64,000 bases of DNA, from positions 682,001 through 746,000 of the forward strand of contig NZ_BTPM01000001.1 of the NCBI RefSeq assembly GCF_036245475.1, written 5' to 3'. The notes below the pieces were generated by a model. That model saw only the letters and a program-made list of their open reading frames with translations, searched no databases and was not told where the DNA came from. Position 1 is the stretch's first letter, and each line of letters begins with the position of its first letter. Source of the DNA: Vibrio sp. 10N (GTDB lineage: Bacteria; Pseudomonadota; Gammaproteobacteria; Enterobacterales; Vibrionaceae). Shown piece by piece: positions 54,767-63,786 of the stretch. A program made the position numbers and the translations under genes.

Positions 54767-55855
54767 TTATTCGTCTTCAGCCATATAGTCTTTGCAAGCA
54801 ACCGTGTGGATAAGGTCAACACCTTCGATGGTTCGGTCTTCATAGGTTTTACCGTTAAGTATTGCCTGGGTATCACCACACTGAATACCGGTATCTTGCG
54901 TTTTAAAATGAAGTATCAGATCTAAGTCACCATCAAGGTCGACGTCTTCCATGTGACCGCCATGCGCGGGAGTGGCACCATCTGGACCAAAGGTCACCGT
55001 CGTTGGGTCTACGGCAGCGGCATCGAAAGTATCTGTGGTAAGAACGGCCACTGGGATCTTACCCTTACTCTTGTGATTAACCGGATTGACATTGCTATCG
55101 GGCTTGATATCGATATCCACCGCTATGATGCAATCGGGTCGGAAGTCACCACCGTGAGGGCGGGTAAAACCTGTATTACCCACAGGTGTTGCGGCGCCCG
55201 TACCGACGTCAATCAGATAGAGTGGAGAGTCGCTGACATAGGCTGTTGCATATAGATTATCGTTGGAATCAAACATGATGCCCATAACCGAGCCTGATGC
55301 AACTCCCGTAATAGTGGTCATTGGGGTGGATGCACCCGTGTTAGTATCCAACGTCCATAATCGATTACCAACGGTTGCCCATAACGCTCCGTTACTGTCG
55401 AGAGCCAAGTCCATGGTGCTGGCTATCGCTGTATTACCAATGGCCGTCGTGTTGCCGGTGTTCTGGTCGATTTCATACAGAACCCTGTCGTTGTACCCCA
55501 CTCCATACATTACACCTTCACAAGTGACTTCAAGGCTAATCATATTGGTACCTACGGAACCCACAGGTGTAATGGTTGCAGTATTTTCATCGACAATGGC
55601 AAGGGTAGCTCCAGCGCCAGAAAATCCATTAGTGATGGTATACAGAGTGTCGTTGGGGTCAAAAGCAGCTGCCCAGGTCTGATTAGAACCAAATGGACCG
55701 ATATTCGCTCCCTGACCGGAATTGGCATCTACGATACCTAAAGCCGTACCATCATCATGAGTGGTGAATATTTCGCTGGCAGATATTGTGTGACTAAACA
55801 CTGCTAGTGGAGCGAGCGCTACTGCTAAGCAGTGTGTCCGGTGTAAGTTTTTCAT
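54767..55855 (-). CDS. Secreted beta-propeller-like protein with IDIKP-type C-terminal domain
   Basis: 362 aa. Signal peptide about 1-26 (ALAPLAVFSHTISA-SEI). Residues about 27-245 are repeated propeller-like blades of the type VDENTATITPVGS, IDQNTGNTTAIGN, LDTNTGASTPMTT and IDVGTGAATPVGN. The final about 110 residues (VDIDIKPDSNVNPVN, KGKIPVAVLTTDTFDA, GHMEDVDLDGDLDLILHF, DTQAILNGKTYEDRTIEG) match a C-terminal module I know from many secreted environmental and planctomycete proteins. GC visibly above neighbouring island DNA, suggesting separate acquisition. Function unknown, perhaps extracellular binding. Confidence 0.8.
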   Translation of the reverse strand: MKNLHRTHCLAVALAPLAVFSHTISASEIFTTHDDGTALGIVDANSGQGANIGPFGSNQTWAAAFDPNDTLYTITNGFSGAGATLAIVDENTATITPVGSVGTNMISLEVTCEGVMYGVGYNDRVLYEIDQNTGNTTAIGNTAIASTMDLALDSNGALWATVGNRLWTLDTNTGASTPMTTITGVASGSVMGIMFDSNDNLYATAYVSDSPLYLIDVGTGAATPVGNTGFTRPHGGDFRPDCIIAVDIDIKPDSNVNPVNHKSKGKIPVAVLTTDTFDAAAVDPTTVTFGPDGATPAHGGHMEDVDLDGDLDLILHFKTQDTGIQCGDTQAILNGKTYEDRTIEGVDLIHTVACKDYMAEDE

Positions 55856-56129
55856 AACATCCCTCTCTTTTGCCTAAAGGCTTTGTCAGAGCCCTCCTAT
55901 TGTCACGGGAGAGACTAGGACACCGCTCTGAATAATCTTGCGCAGGGTAGTAAAATTGGAACCGAAGTCGCGATTATTGATAAAGCTATTAGTTGGGGTG
56001 GTTTTGAGAGGTAATTTGAGTTGAATCCGCTGCCAGATTTCCTAGAGCCGATGTTTCAGCTCTTCCTGACACCTAATAAATGTGACTGCCAAACTTCATG
56101 TTGACCAACAATATTTGGAGGAGGTCAAA

Positions 56130-56726
56130 ATGAGAAAGCTATCTTCTGGGAAATGCAGTGGTGTCAAAAGACCATTTAAGCTCGAAGAGATCTGGCGAAT
56201 CAGAACTAGGCTAGAGATTGAAAACAATTTTATGCAGCTCGCGTTATTGAACTTAGCCATAGATAGCAAGTTGAGAGCTAGTGACTTGCTAAAGCTACAC
56301 GTTTACGATGTTTCTTCTCAAGGAGTGATCTATGAAAGGGTTCAGTGCATCCAGCAAAAAACGGGGACCGATGTCCATTATGAGATTACTCCGAGAACAC
56401 AGCAAAGTATTAGCCGATGGATCTATGCAGCATCCCTAGAGGCAAGTAGTTTTCTATTTCCGAGTAACCGACGTTCAGGGCAACCTATCAGCTACTCATT
56501 CTATCGCTCAATTATCAGAAACTGGGCAGCGAAACTTGGATTGAATGCTGACTATTATGGAACTCACTCCATGCGTCGAACTAAAGCTACTTTGATCTAT
56601 GCCAGAACGAAAAACATTAGGGCGGTTCAGATCCTACTTGGACATTCGAAGGTAGATAACACTATTCGATACCTTGGTGTTGAGCTAGAAGACGCTCTGA
56701 GGCTCTCTGAGAAAACAGACTGCTGA
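56130..56726 (+). CDS. Short tyrosine recombinase
   Basis: 198 aa from ATG 56130, which has a very strong RBS (GGAGGAGG); the frame extends upstream to 56082 without one. Only the catalytic domain is present, yet the full hexad is visible: R49 (KLRASD), K77 (QQKTGT), H146 and R149 (HSMRR), H172 (LGHSK) and Y181 (IRYLG). It lacks the usual core-binding N-terminal domain. Comparable to FimB/FimE-size recombinases. Could act on an element within the island rather than at ssrA. Confidence 0.9.
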   Translation: MRKLSSGKCSGVKRPFKLEEIWRIRTRLEIENNFMQLALLNLAIDSKLRASDLLKLHVYDVSSQGVIYERVQCIQQKTGTDVHYEITPRTQQSISRWIYAASLEASSFLFPSNRRSGQPISYSFYRSIIRNWAAKLGLNADYYGTHSMRRTKATLIYARTKNIRAVQILLGHSKVDNTIRYLGVELEDALRLSEKTDC

Positions 56727-56804
56727 TAAACACCTCTACAGGCTTTTCTTCGCGTCTGAAAAGCCTGTGCCCCATTTTGTGTTTCACACCATCCTAAAAA
56801 ATTA

Positions 56805-56938
56805 CGGTCATCCCCTTGAAAAAGGGGATCTCATTCCGCGCGTCGCGAAGTGAATTTACGTGACTTAGTCGAATTTTTTCAGTTACCTACACGCGGTAAG
56901 AGATCCTCACTTTCGTGAGGATGACGGCTATATGGGTA
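56805..56938. repeat. Dispersed hairpin-ended repeat, copy B
   Basis: Second copy of the element at 5839-5959. Left end CGGTCATCCCC-hairpin-GGGGATCTC, right end GAGATCCTCAC-TTTC-GTGAGGATGACGGC, so the ends are inverted repeats of one another. The left hairpin and following CTC are identical to copy A. It is located inside the island, between the two tyrosine recombinase genes. Confidence 0.75.
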
Positions 56939-57019
56939 TGTTAGAAATGAAGGGATGTAGAGAACTTCTGTCCAAAAGTTTGCTGGTGGAGTAGCCACCT
57001 GCATTGAGGTGGCTTGTAT

Positions 57020-58261
57020 CTAAATTGCAGACTTTAAGCCAAGCGTTCCCGTTATCGACAGTTTCCCCTTGCTTGCTTCTTCAATATGACCACTCCACCA
57101 ATACATCATCGGGCGGCGGCGCTCTAGATAGTCAGTTCGGTTGTAAGCACTGCGGACTTGGTTATCATCAACGTGAGCGAGTGCCGCTTCAATTAAGTCA
57201 GCTTCAAACCCTTGTTCATTGAGTGTCGTACTCGCAAGCGAACGCAAACCATGACTTACAAGTCGGCCTGCAAAACCCATGCGCTTTAGAGCCATATTGG
57301 CGGTTTGGCTATTGCATGGCTTTTTTGGGTCGCGGTCTGACGGGAAGACATAAGCACGATTGCCGCTAATTGGCCTCATGACCTCTAACAGTTCAAGCGC
57401 TTGCTCTGTTAAAGGGATACGATGCTCTCTGCGCTTTTTCATTCGTTCCGCTGGGATTACCCATACCTTTTCATCTAGGTCAATCTCATCCCAACGAGCG
57501 CCGGAAGCTTCACTAGGGCGTGTCATGGTGTGTAACTGCCACTCTATCAAACATCGTGTGGTACGTTTGATACTGGCGTTAGCAATGGCTGACATGAGCT
57601 CAGGAAGCTCAGTTGGAGTGAGCGCAGCCATGTTCTCTTTCTTAGGTTTTTTGAAGGCGGCTTTAATTCCCGTTAGTGGGTTGGCATGGATGAGGCCACA
57701 GTTGGTGGCAAAGTTCATGATTTCGTTTAGGCGTTGAGCTAGGCGTTTTACGGTCTCCAAGCTGCCTTTTGCTTCGATAGGTTTAAGCAGTTCAATCACT
57801 TGAGGTGCTGTGATTTCTCGTACTGGTATTTCTCCTAAGCGAGCGAAGATGTGCAGCTCTAGAGAGCGCCAGATATCAACGGCGTAGTCTGCGGTCACAT
57901 CCCCTTTTTTAATCTCAAACCATTCGTTAGCGACATTAAAGAAAGTGTGCTGTTGGATTGCCTTGTGTTCTTGCTGTTCTTGTTTACGCTTTTCCTGCGG
58001 GTCGATGCCTTCTGCCAAAAGTTCTTTGGCTTCCATTGTCGCTTTTCGAGCTTTTGCTAAGGGAAGGTCTGGATATTTACCTAAGCTCAAATTAGCACGC
58101 TTTCGGCTATTGGGGCGGTAGTAGTTTAGAATCCAATGTTTGGAGCCGTTAGGCTTCACTCTCAAGCGAAGGCCATCACCATCAAAAAGATTGTATTCCT
58201 TCTCTTGCGGCTTGGCGGCTTTGATTTCCTTGTCGGTCAGTCTTGTTGTAGTTTTTGCCAT
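57020..58261 (-). CDS. P4-type site-specific integrase of the ssrA island
   Basis: 413 aa tyrosine recombinase. N-terminal DUF4102 arm-binding domain (LTDKEIKAAKPQEKEYNLFDGDGLRLRV), SAM-like core-binding domain (about 105-200), catalytic domain with R in LHTMTRPSEASGARW, HGLR in VSHGLRSLAST, H in LAHVDDNQVRSAY and the Y in the same segment. Starts 165 bp from the ssrA 3' end and is transcribed into the island, the standard geometry for ssrA-integrating elements. Confidence 0.96.
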   Translation of the reverse strand: MAKTTTRLTDKEIKAAKPQEKEYNLFDGDGLRLRVKPNGSKHWILNYYRPNSRKRANLSLGKYPDLPLAKARKATMEAKELLAEGIDPQEKRKQEQQEHKAIQQHTFFNVANEWFEIKKGDVTADYAVDIWRSLELHIFARLGEIPVREITAPQVIELLKPIEAKGSLETVKRLAQRLNEIMNFATNCGLIHANPLTGIKAAFKKPKKENMAALTPTELPELMSAIANASIKRTTRCLIEWQLHTMTRPSEASGARWDEIDLDEKVWVIPAERMKKRREHRIPLTEQALELLEVMRPISGNRAYVFPSDRDPKKPCNSQTANMALKRMGFAGRLVSHGLRSLASTTLNEQGFEADLIEAALAHVDDNQVRSAYNRTDYLERRRPMMYWWSGHIEEASKGKLSITGTLGLKSAI

Positions 58262-58388
58262 AATGGGTACACCAAATTAACGAACTTTAGATAGTGTACC
58301 CACGTGTGTACCCATAATGCAAAGAAGTTATTGGATGTTAAAAAACACTAAAATACGCTAAGTCATTGATTTTTATTGACGGCAGGCA

Positions 58389-58415
58389 TAAAAAAAGACG
58401 CCCTAGGACGTCTTA
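58389..58415 (-). terminator. Island-supplied terminator downstream of ssrA
   Basis: On the minus strand AAGACG TCCTAGGG CGTCTT followed by TTTTTTT, starting 12 bp after the ssrA 3' end. It lies on the island side of the attachment site, so it replaces the terminator left at 44665-44698. Confidence 0.85.
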
Positions 58416-58426
58416 ATTCATTGAAT

Positions 58427-58793
58427 TGGTGGAGCTGGCGGGAGTTGAACCCGCGTCCAAAAACCATTCATCATTGGTACTACATGCTTAGTCGATCTTT
58501 AAATTCACCACCAACCTGCGAACCGACACGCTAGTTAATGGCTAACCTGAATTATAATTCGCCGTTCATCTCTCAGGTGGGAAAATCCGGGCTAGCGCGT
58601 TTGGGTTTGATCTCTCGTTGGTCCCCGTCTTACGTGCGGAAGCTAGGGCGAGAGAGCTCTGAGCAGGTTATTAAGCTGCTAGTGCGTAGTTTTCGTCGTT
58701 TGCGACTATTTTTTTGCGGCTTTTTACGTGGCCAACCGCCCCACGGCATGCACCTCAGACTGCAAAATTCCTGTCGAATCCTAAATCAGCCCC
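58427..58793 (-). ncRNA. ssrA: Transfer-messenger RNA (tmRNA)
   Basis: Rescues stalled ribosomes with SmpB. 367 nt: the 5' end GGGGCTGATTTAGGATTCGAC is at 58793 and the 3' end ...GCCAGCTCCACCA at 58427, pairing as the tRNA-like acceptor. The tag reading frame lies at 58668-58703 and encodes ANDENYALAA followed by TAA TAA. The 3' end doubles as the island attachment site. An open frame on the opposite strand across this region is spurious. Confidence 0.98.
58434..58451 (-). repeat. Proximal attachment site core in the ssrA 3' end
   Basis: The 18-bp core GCTGGCGGGAGTTGAACC is identical to 44713-44730. Crossover at this point keeps ssrA intact because the island brings a matching 3' end. Confidence 0.88.
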
Positions 58794-58861
58794 AAAGTGT
58801 TCTTCGCATGTTACCAGAAAAGCTTAGCCTGTCTAGCACTGCGGAGTTTAACTGGTCAGTT

Positions 58862-59347
58862 TTAGCGCAAATTACTCTTCATGATTCGCGCTTTATCACG
58901 TGCCCAATCTTTTTCTTTCAAATCAGCACGTTTGTCGTGAAGCTTTTTACCTTTCGCGACGCCTACTTTGATCTTAGCCCAAGAGCGAGACCAATACATA
59001 GTTGTTGCAACAAGCGTCATGCCGTCACGGTTAACGAGACCGATAAGCTTGTCCAGCTCGCGGCGGTGCAAAAGCAGTTTACGCACGCGTGTTGGCTCGG
59101 CAACAATGTGAGTTGATGCTTGGTTAAGCGGAATGATTGACATGCCGCTGATGTAAGCTTGGCCATCACGTAGGAAAACGTAGCTCTCAGCGATATTCGC
59201 TTTGCCTGAGCGTAGGGATTTTACTTCCCAGCCTTGCAGCTCGATACCAGCTTCGATCTCGTCTTGAATGTGAAATTCGTGGCGAGCTTTCTTGTTCTGA
59301 GCGATGGTATTGCTACCCGCTTTATTCTTTGAATTCTTCTTTACCAT
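58862..59347 (-). CDS. smpB: SsrA-binding protein SmpB
   Basis: Binds tmRNA and fills the decoding centre during trans-translation. OB-fold with [29 protein letters not shown], followed by the C-terminal basic tail [26 protein letters not shown]. 161 aa. Immediately upstream of ssrA on the same strand (about 70 bp), the conserved order. Confidence 0.98.
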   Translation of the reverse strand: MVKKNSKNKAGSNTIAQNKKARHEFHIQDEIEAGIELQGWEVKSLRSGKANIAESYVFLRDGQAYISGMSIIPLNQASTHIVAEPTRVRKLLLHRRELDKLIGLVNRDGMTLVATTMYWSRSWAKIKVGVAKGKKLHDKRADLKEKDWARDKARIMKSNLR

Positions 59348-59522
59348 AATGGCGTCATTATACGGCGAGTTTTTGCGTTTAGGGAAGGGTTTTATTTGCC
59401 AACGTTTTGTTTTGTGTGAGCTTGCGTTACGTCCTGATTCTCATAGGGTGTGAGCGTGCTACTTGAGCTAACAGCTGCTTAACAGTAGAATCGGAGGCAA
59501 CCTTTTAGTTTGGGGAGTTTTT

Positions 59523-59963
59523 ATGCAACAAGTGACTCGCTCAGCACTCGTGATGTTTAGTGCTGATCAAATGTTTAACTTGGTTAATGATGTCGCCAGT
59601 TATCCTGATTTTTTGCCGGGCTGTTCAGGTTCGCGTGTACTAGAGACAACGAATTCAGCGATGGTTGCGTCGGTAGACGTTTCTAAGGCAGGGATCAGTA
59701 AAACATTTACCACTGCGAATACTTTGGTGCATGGAAGCGAGATTTTAATGGAGCTGGTGGACGGTCCATTTAAAATGCTTAAGGGCGTTTGGTCTTTTAT
59801 TCCACTGGATGACCAGGCCTGTAAAGTTGAGCTGAAGCTTGAGTTTGAATTCTCAAGTAAAATGATTGAACTGGCATTTGGAAAAATTTTCCACGATGTC
59901 ACTAGCAATATGGTGAACGCGTTCACTAAGCGTGCCAAAGAGGTCTACACCTATGAGTGCTGA
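59523..59963 (+). CDS. ratA: START-domain protein RatA
   Basis: RatA/PasT-family START-like protein; described in E. coli as binding 50S subunits or as related to coenzyme Q10-binding COQ10 proteins. [39 protein letters not shown] is the conserved opening. 146 aa. Overlaps ratB by 11 bp, so translationally coupled; divergent from smpB as in E. coli. Confidence 0.95.
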   Translation: MQQVTRSALVMFSADQMFNLVNDVASYPDFLPGCSGSRVLETTNSAMVASVDVSKAGISKTFTTANTLVHGSEILMELVDGPFKMLKGVWSFIPLDDQACKVELKLEFEFSSKMIELAFGKIFHDVTSNMVNAFTKRAKEVYTYEC

Positions 59964-60315
59964 TAACCAGCTTATTCATGTAGAGGTGGTTTACGCCTTA
60001 CCTAATGAACAGCGCGTTTTTCAGTTAGTGGTTAATCACGAGTCAACTGTTGAAGAGATCATCCAAAAGTCGGGCGTATTGTCTGTCTATCCTGAAATAG
60101 ACTTGTCGGTCAACAAGGTGGGTGTGTTTAGCCGCAACGTAAAGTTGGATGCGACAGTAAGAGATAAAGACCGTATAGAGATTTATCGTCCTCTGCTCGC
60201 CGATCCTAAAGAGATCAGGCGAAAACGTGCTGAGCAGGCTAAAAACGCGGGTAAAGCCGATCCAGTGACTGGTGGAAAACCTTCTCCGTTAAGAAAGACT
60301 GCTGAGTCAAACTAA
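59953..60315 (+). CDS. ratB: RnfH-family ubiquitin-like protein RatB
   Basis: About 120 aa ubiquitin-fold protein of the RnfH/YfjF family. Features [65 protein letters not shown], the family signature. Start ATG 59953 overlaps the ratA stop; an upstream in-frame codon at 59932 lies inside ratA. Function unclear. Confidence 0.93.
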   Translation: MSADNQLIHVEVVYALPNEQRVFQLVVNHESTVEEIIQKSGVLSVYPEIDLSVNKVGVFSRNVKLDATVRDKDRIEIYRPLLADPKEIRRKRAEQAKNAGKADPVTGGKPSPLRKTAESN

Positions 60316-60337
60316 CACAACGCTTTCCAAAAGACAC

Positions 60338-60364
60338 AAAAAAGCTCGCCTAGGCGAGCTTTTT
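60338..60364. terminator. Bidirectional terminator between ratB and bamE
   Basis: AAAAAGCTCGCC / GGCGAGCTTTTT, nearly perfect with a TA centre, between convergent genes. Confidence 0.9.
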
Positions 60365-60378
60365 ACATTTTCAACGGG

Positions 60379-60738
60379 TTAGTTGAGGGCGTCGAAGAAG
60401 TTATCACTTGCTTCATAATCGCCAGCGATAGACGCCAATACACCGTTACCATCAAAGTTGACGATGAGATTCTGCTGAACAGAATCGTCGTGCCCCTTAG
60501 TCGCATGGTAGATGTAATACCAAGTATTCGGGTAGCCGTTTTCAATTAACATTGGCGAGCCAAGGACGAAGCGAACTTGCTCTTTGGTCATGCCATAACG
60601 CAGCTGGTCCACCGCACTCTGTTCAACGAAGTTGCCTTGGTTGATATCAATGCGATAAACGATTTTTTCTATTACTGAACATCCTGTCAGCACACTGAGT
60701 GCTAGTGGCAGTGCAAGTAACCACTTCTTAAATTGCAT
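60379..60738 (-). CDS. bamE: Outer-membrane assembly lipoprotein BamE
   Basis: Small lipoprotein of the BAM complex. Signal peptide with lipobox LTGC near residue 20 ([13 protein letters not shown]), then [36 protein letters not shown], the BamE signature. 119 aa. Same strand as recN but separated by 169 bp. Confidence 0.96.
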   Translation of the reverse strand: MQFKKWLLALPLALSVLTGCSVIEKIVYRIDINQGNFVEQSAVDQLRYGMTKEQVRFVLGSPMLIENGYPNTWYYIYHATKGHDDSVQQNLIVNFDGNGVLASIAGDYEASDNFFDALN

Positions 60739-60907
60739 AGCTTTAATTTACAACGTCGATTTGTGAAACTGCAAAGATAATAAACAAGGATGAGCCAGAA
60801 GTAAAAACTTGTCTGCGTAAGATTGTCGCTCAAGCTCGGTTTTATGAGTTAAGCAACAATCCTCGGTTAATCTTGGCTTACAAGGGAACTATCTCATCAC
60901 AGTGTAA

Positions 60908-62572
60908 TCACGCTGCGATCAGTAGTTCTTTAGCATTAGCCAGTGTTGAGTCGGTGATTTGGCTGCCACCAAGTAGGCGAGCAAGTTCACTGATACGCTC
61001 TTGCTCGTTCAGAGTCAGCATGCTGGTCTCGGTTTTGTTGGCTTTCGTTGTTTTGGTAACAAACAGTTGCTGATGGCCATGACCAGCCACCTGCGGCAAG
61101 TGAGTCACACACAGTACTTGTGTCGATTCACCCAGCTTACGTAGCATTTTACCCACCACTGCGGCAGTAGGTCCGCTGATACCCACATCGACTTCATCGA
61201 AGATGAGACTTGGGGTATCGACTTTTTGCGCAGTGATCACTTGGATAGCCAACGAGATCCGCGACAGCTCACCACCCGAGGCAACTTTGGCGATTGGCTG
61301 CATTGGTTGACCTGGGTTGGTAGAGACTAAGAACACCACGTTGTCCATGCCTGTCGGGGAAGGGTGATCAGACTGGAATGAGACATCAATGGCGAACTTG
61401 GCTTTTTCCATGCTGAGTTCGTGCATGCTTTGGGAAATCAGTTTGTTCAGCTCTTTGGCGTAACGACCTCGAGACTTATTCAGCTTTTCACTGGCTCGTA
61501 CATAGGCGTCGAAGTGAGCGGCGACTTCTTGTTCCATTTCAGACATTCTTTCATCTGAGCAGTCAAGTGCGTCGATCTGTGCCAATAGATCTTGATGATG
61601 TTGGTAAAGCTCTTCTGGCATCACATGATGTTTACGTGCCAGCGACATGATTTTTGAAAAACGCTCTTCCACATAGGCCATGCGTTCTGGATCAACGTCA
61701 ATCTTGTCGAGGTAATTGCGCAGCTCGGTATTGGCTTCTTCGATTTGAATGATGGCTTCTTCAATCATGTTCGGAAGTGGTGACAGGCTAGAATCGAGTT
61801 CAGCAAGTTGCAGAAGTTTGCTGCTGGCTGTTTGCAGCATAGCAAGGGCATTAACCTCGTCACCTTCGTAAATAATGTCGATGGCTTGTTGGCAAGTGAC
61901 CGCGAGCTCACCGCTGTTAGATAGACGTTTGTGCTCTTGTTCAAGCTCCGGAAACTCCTCTTCGCCAATGGCGAGTTCATTGAGCTCTTTGATTTGATAC
62001 TCGAGAAGTTGAAGCTGAGCTAGGTTGTTGGCACTGTTCTCTTTAAGCTGGCTTAGGGTGATATCTGCACTGCGCCAGGTTTGGTACTTTGAGCGTACTT
62101 GCTTTAGGAGAGTTGTATGACCGGCATACTGATCAAGCAGGCTTAACTGATAGTCGCTTTTCATTAGCTGATGATGAGCGTGCTGTCCATGAATGTTAAT
62201 GAGTAACTGACCGAGCGACTTCAGTTGTGATAGTGGAACTGGGCTGCCGTTGATAAAGGCGCGCGAACGGCCTTCTTTGGTAATGGTGCGGCGTAAAATG
62301 CATTCAGTGCCATCAAACAGGTCATTGTCTTCAAGCCAGCGTGTCGCTTGCTGGTTGTTCTCAATTGCAAAAGCGGCAGTGACTTCGGTTTTGTCTTCAC
62401 CAGCGCGCACGGCACCAGCATCAGCACGGCCACCCAAACACAGGCCAAGCGCATCGATAGCAATGGATTTACCTGCACCTGTTTCGCCAGTGATGGTTGT
62501 CATACCTGTACATAGCTCTAACTGCAGCGATTTTACGATAGCAAAATTATTAACACTTAGATGAGACAGCAT
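60908..62572 (-). CDS. recN: DNA repair ATPase RecN
   Basis: SMC-like ATPase in double-strand-break repair. Walker [12 protein letters not shown] (about 31-41), long coiled coils in the middle, signature [16 protein letters not shown] and Walker [14 protein letters not shown] near the C-terminus. 554 aa, typical. SOS-regulated: two LexA boxes lie 28-65 bp upstream. Confidence 0.98.
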   Translation of the reverse strand: MLSHLSVNNFAIVKSLQLELCTGMTTITGETGAGKSIAIDALGLCLGGRADAGAVRAGEDKTEVTAAFAIENNQQATRWLEDNDLFDGTECILRRTITKEGRSRAFINGSPVPLSQLKSLGQLLINIHGQHAHHQLMKSDYQLSLLDQYAGHTTLLKQVRSKYQTWRSADITLSQLKENSANNLAQLQLLEYQIKELNELAIGEEEFPELEQEHKRLSNSGELAVTCQQAIDIIYEGDEVNALAMLQTASSKLLQLAELDSSLSPLPNMIEEAIIQIEEANTELRNYLDKIDVDPERMAYVEERFSKIMSLARKHHVMPEELYQHHQDLLAQIDALDCSDERMSEMEQEVAAHFDAYVRASEKLNKSRGRYAKELNKLISQSMHELSMEKAKFAIDVSFQSDHPSPTGMDNVVFLVSTNPGQPMQPIAKVASGGELSRISLAIQVITAQKVDTPSLIFDEVDVGISGPTAAVVGKMLRKLGESTQVLCVTHLPQVAGHGHQQLFVTKTTKANKTETSMLTLNEQERISELARLLGGSQITDSTLANAKELLIAA

Positions 62573-62599
62573 TTTTATTACCTGTTTAAATGAACACTA

Positions 62600-62637
62600 C
62601 TGTATGTAAATTCAGTATATACTGTTTCTTTATACAG
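62600..62637 (-). promoter_or_regulatory. Tandem LexA boxes of recN
   Basis: CTGTATGTAAATTCAG (62600-62615) and CTGTTTCTTTATACAG (62622-62637) both fit CTG-N10-CAG with A/T-rich centres. Their starts are 22 bp apart. The placement just upstream of recN matches the strongly SOS-induced recN promoter of E. coli. Confidence 0.9.
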
Positions 62638-62703
62638 TAAAGTTATACAGGTAAAATTTTATGTGACATGACGCACTGTTGTCAGTTTTTTGAGCGTTGA
62701 AGA

Positions 62704-62732
62704 CAAAAAAGCCCCAATGGTTATATTGAGGC
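62704..62732 (-). terminator. Intrinsic terminator after nadK
   Basis: On the minus strand AGCCTCAAT / ATTGGGGCT (one mismatch) is followed by TTTTTTG, about 20 bp past the nadK stop. Confidence 0.85.
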
Positions 62733-62748
62733 TATCTATATGATTAAC

Positions 62749-63633
62749 TTAAAACAGTTTGCTAGACCATCCCAGTTTGTTTCTGAGTACGTGGTAGTAA
62801 CTGTAGTCTTTAGGGTGAATCAGTTTGAGCACATTTGGGCTTTGATAAATGTGGATCTCGTCACCTGGAGATACTGGAAGAGAGATTTGTCCATCACAGC
62901 TCACTTCTTGAGTGCCACGATTGTCAGGTGATACCACCAGTTTGATGCGACAGTTGCCATCTACAACTAATGGGCGGCTGGATAATGTATGTGGAAACAT
63001 AGGTACCAAGGAGATGGCATTCAGTTGTGATGATAAAATCGGACCGCCACCAGAGAGAGAATAGGCGGTTGAGCCAGTCGGGGTCGATACAATAAGACCA
63101 TCGGAGCGCAGACTGAAGGCAAAAGAGTCATCAATGTACACTTCGAACTCAATCATATGAGCGACTTGGCCAGGGTGAAGTACGGCTTCATTGAGCGCGG
63201 CGTTGTGACTTTTGATTTGACCATGTCGATGAATTTCCGCTTCTAATAGGAAACGTTTTTCTTCGAGATACTCACCATTCAATACCGACTCGAGCGCTGT
63301 TTCAAATCCTTCTGGGTTAAGATCGGTCAGAAAGCCTAAGTTACCGCGATTAACACCAATCACCGCGACATCGAAGCGAGACAACACGCGTGCCGCGCCA
63401 AGCATATTGCCATCGCCACCAACGACAATCGCTAAGTCAGCTTCGCGACCGATGCGGACAAGGCTGAAAAAGTGTTGTCTTGGGATATCGACAAGAATAT
63501 CGATGAGCCGATCATCCACAAGAACTTTGTAGCCTTGTGAGGTTAGCCACAAAAACAGCTCTTTATGGGTTTGAATCGCTTGCTGGGCTCGAGGTTTACC
63601 TATGATGGCGATCACCTCAAAGGGTTTTTTCAT
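62749..63633 (-). CDS. nadK: NAD kinase
   Basis: Phosphorylates NAD to NADP. The NAD kinase signatures are [15 protein letters not shown] (GGDG, about 72-86), [11 protein letters not shown] and the C-terminal [16 protein letters not shown]. 294 aa. Upstream of recN on the same strand with a 176-bp gap, divergent from grpE; this trio order is conserved in enterics. Confidence 0.98.
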   Translation of the reverse strand: MKKPFEVIAIIGKPRAQQAIQTHKELFLWLTSQGYKVLVDDRLIDILVDIPRQHFFSLVRIGREADLAIVVGGDGNMLGAARVLSRFDVAVIGVNRGNLGFLTDLNPEGFETALESVLNGEYLEEKRFLLEAEIHRHGQIKSHNAALNEAVLHPGQVAHMIEFEVYIDDSFAFSLRSDGLIVSTPTGSTAYSLSGGGPILSSQLNAISLVPMFPHTLSSRPLVVDGNCRIKLVVSPDNRGTQEVSCDGQISLPVSPGDEIHIYQSPNVLKLIHPKDYSYYHVLRNKLGWSSKLF

Positions 63634-63654
63634 ATCACTTCCAAACTATTAGTG

Positions 63655-63686
63655 CTTGAATCACAAATCTTCATCCCCATAATATA
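63655..63686 (+). promoter_or_regulatory. Sigma-32 heat-shock promoter of grpE
   Basis: CTTGAA (63655-63660), a 14-bp spacer and CCCCATAATATA (63675-63686) match the RpoH consensus CTTGAA-N13-15-CCCCATNTA almost perfectly. It lies about 100 bp upstream of grpE. Confidence 0.92.
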
Positions 63687-63786
63687 CCCAAAGTATGTAT
63701 ATATGCAGTGTTTGGTGCGATTTAGTTCCTAAGAATTGTGGGTGAGTCGTATTATGCATTGCCTTGAAGCGAGTATTCCGGAGAGA

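Larger units (their letters stand above)
44707..58451. mobile_element. Genomic island integrated in ssrA
   Basis: About 13.7 kb bounded by direct repeats of the ssrA 3' end, with a P4-type integrase facing inward next to ssrA. Cargo is unrelated to the flanking housekeeping genes, several intergenic stretches are markedly more A/T-rich, and it carries three recombinases. No phage structural, replication-initiator or conjugation genes are seen. ssrA is a known island target in vibrios (for example VPI-1 of V. cholerae); this cargo is different. Confidence 0.93.

Noticed and set aside
44707..58451. Prophage
   Set aside because: No capsid, tail, portal, terminase, lysis or phage repressor genes are present; integrase plus cargo fits a genomic island.
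58538..59116. 192-codon open frame across ssrA and the smpB end
   Set aside because: It lies antisense to tmRNA and smpB; the RNA gene and SmpB are unambiguous.
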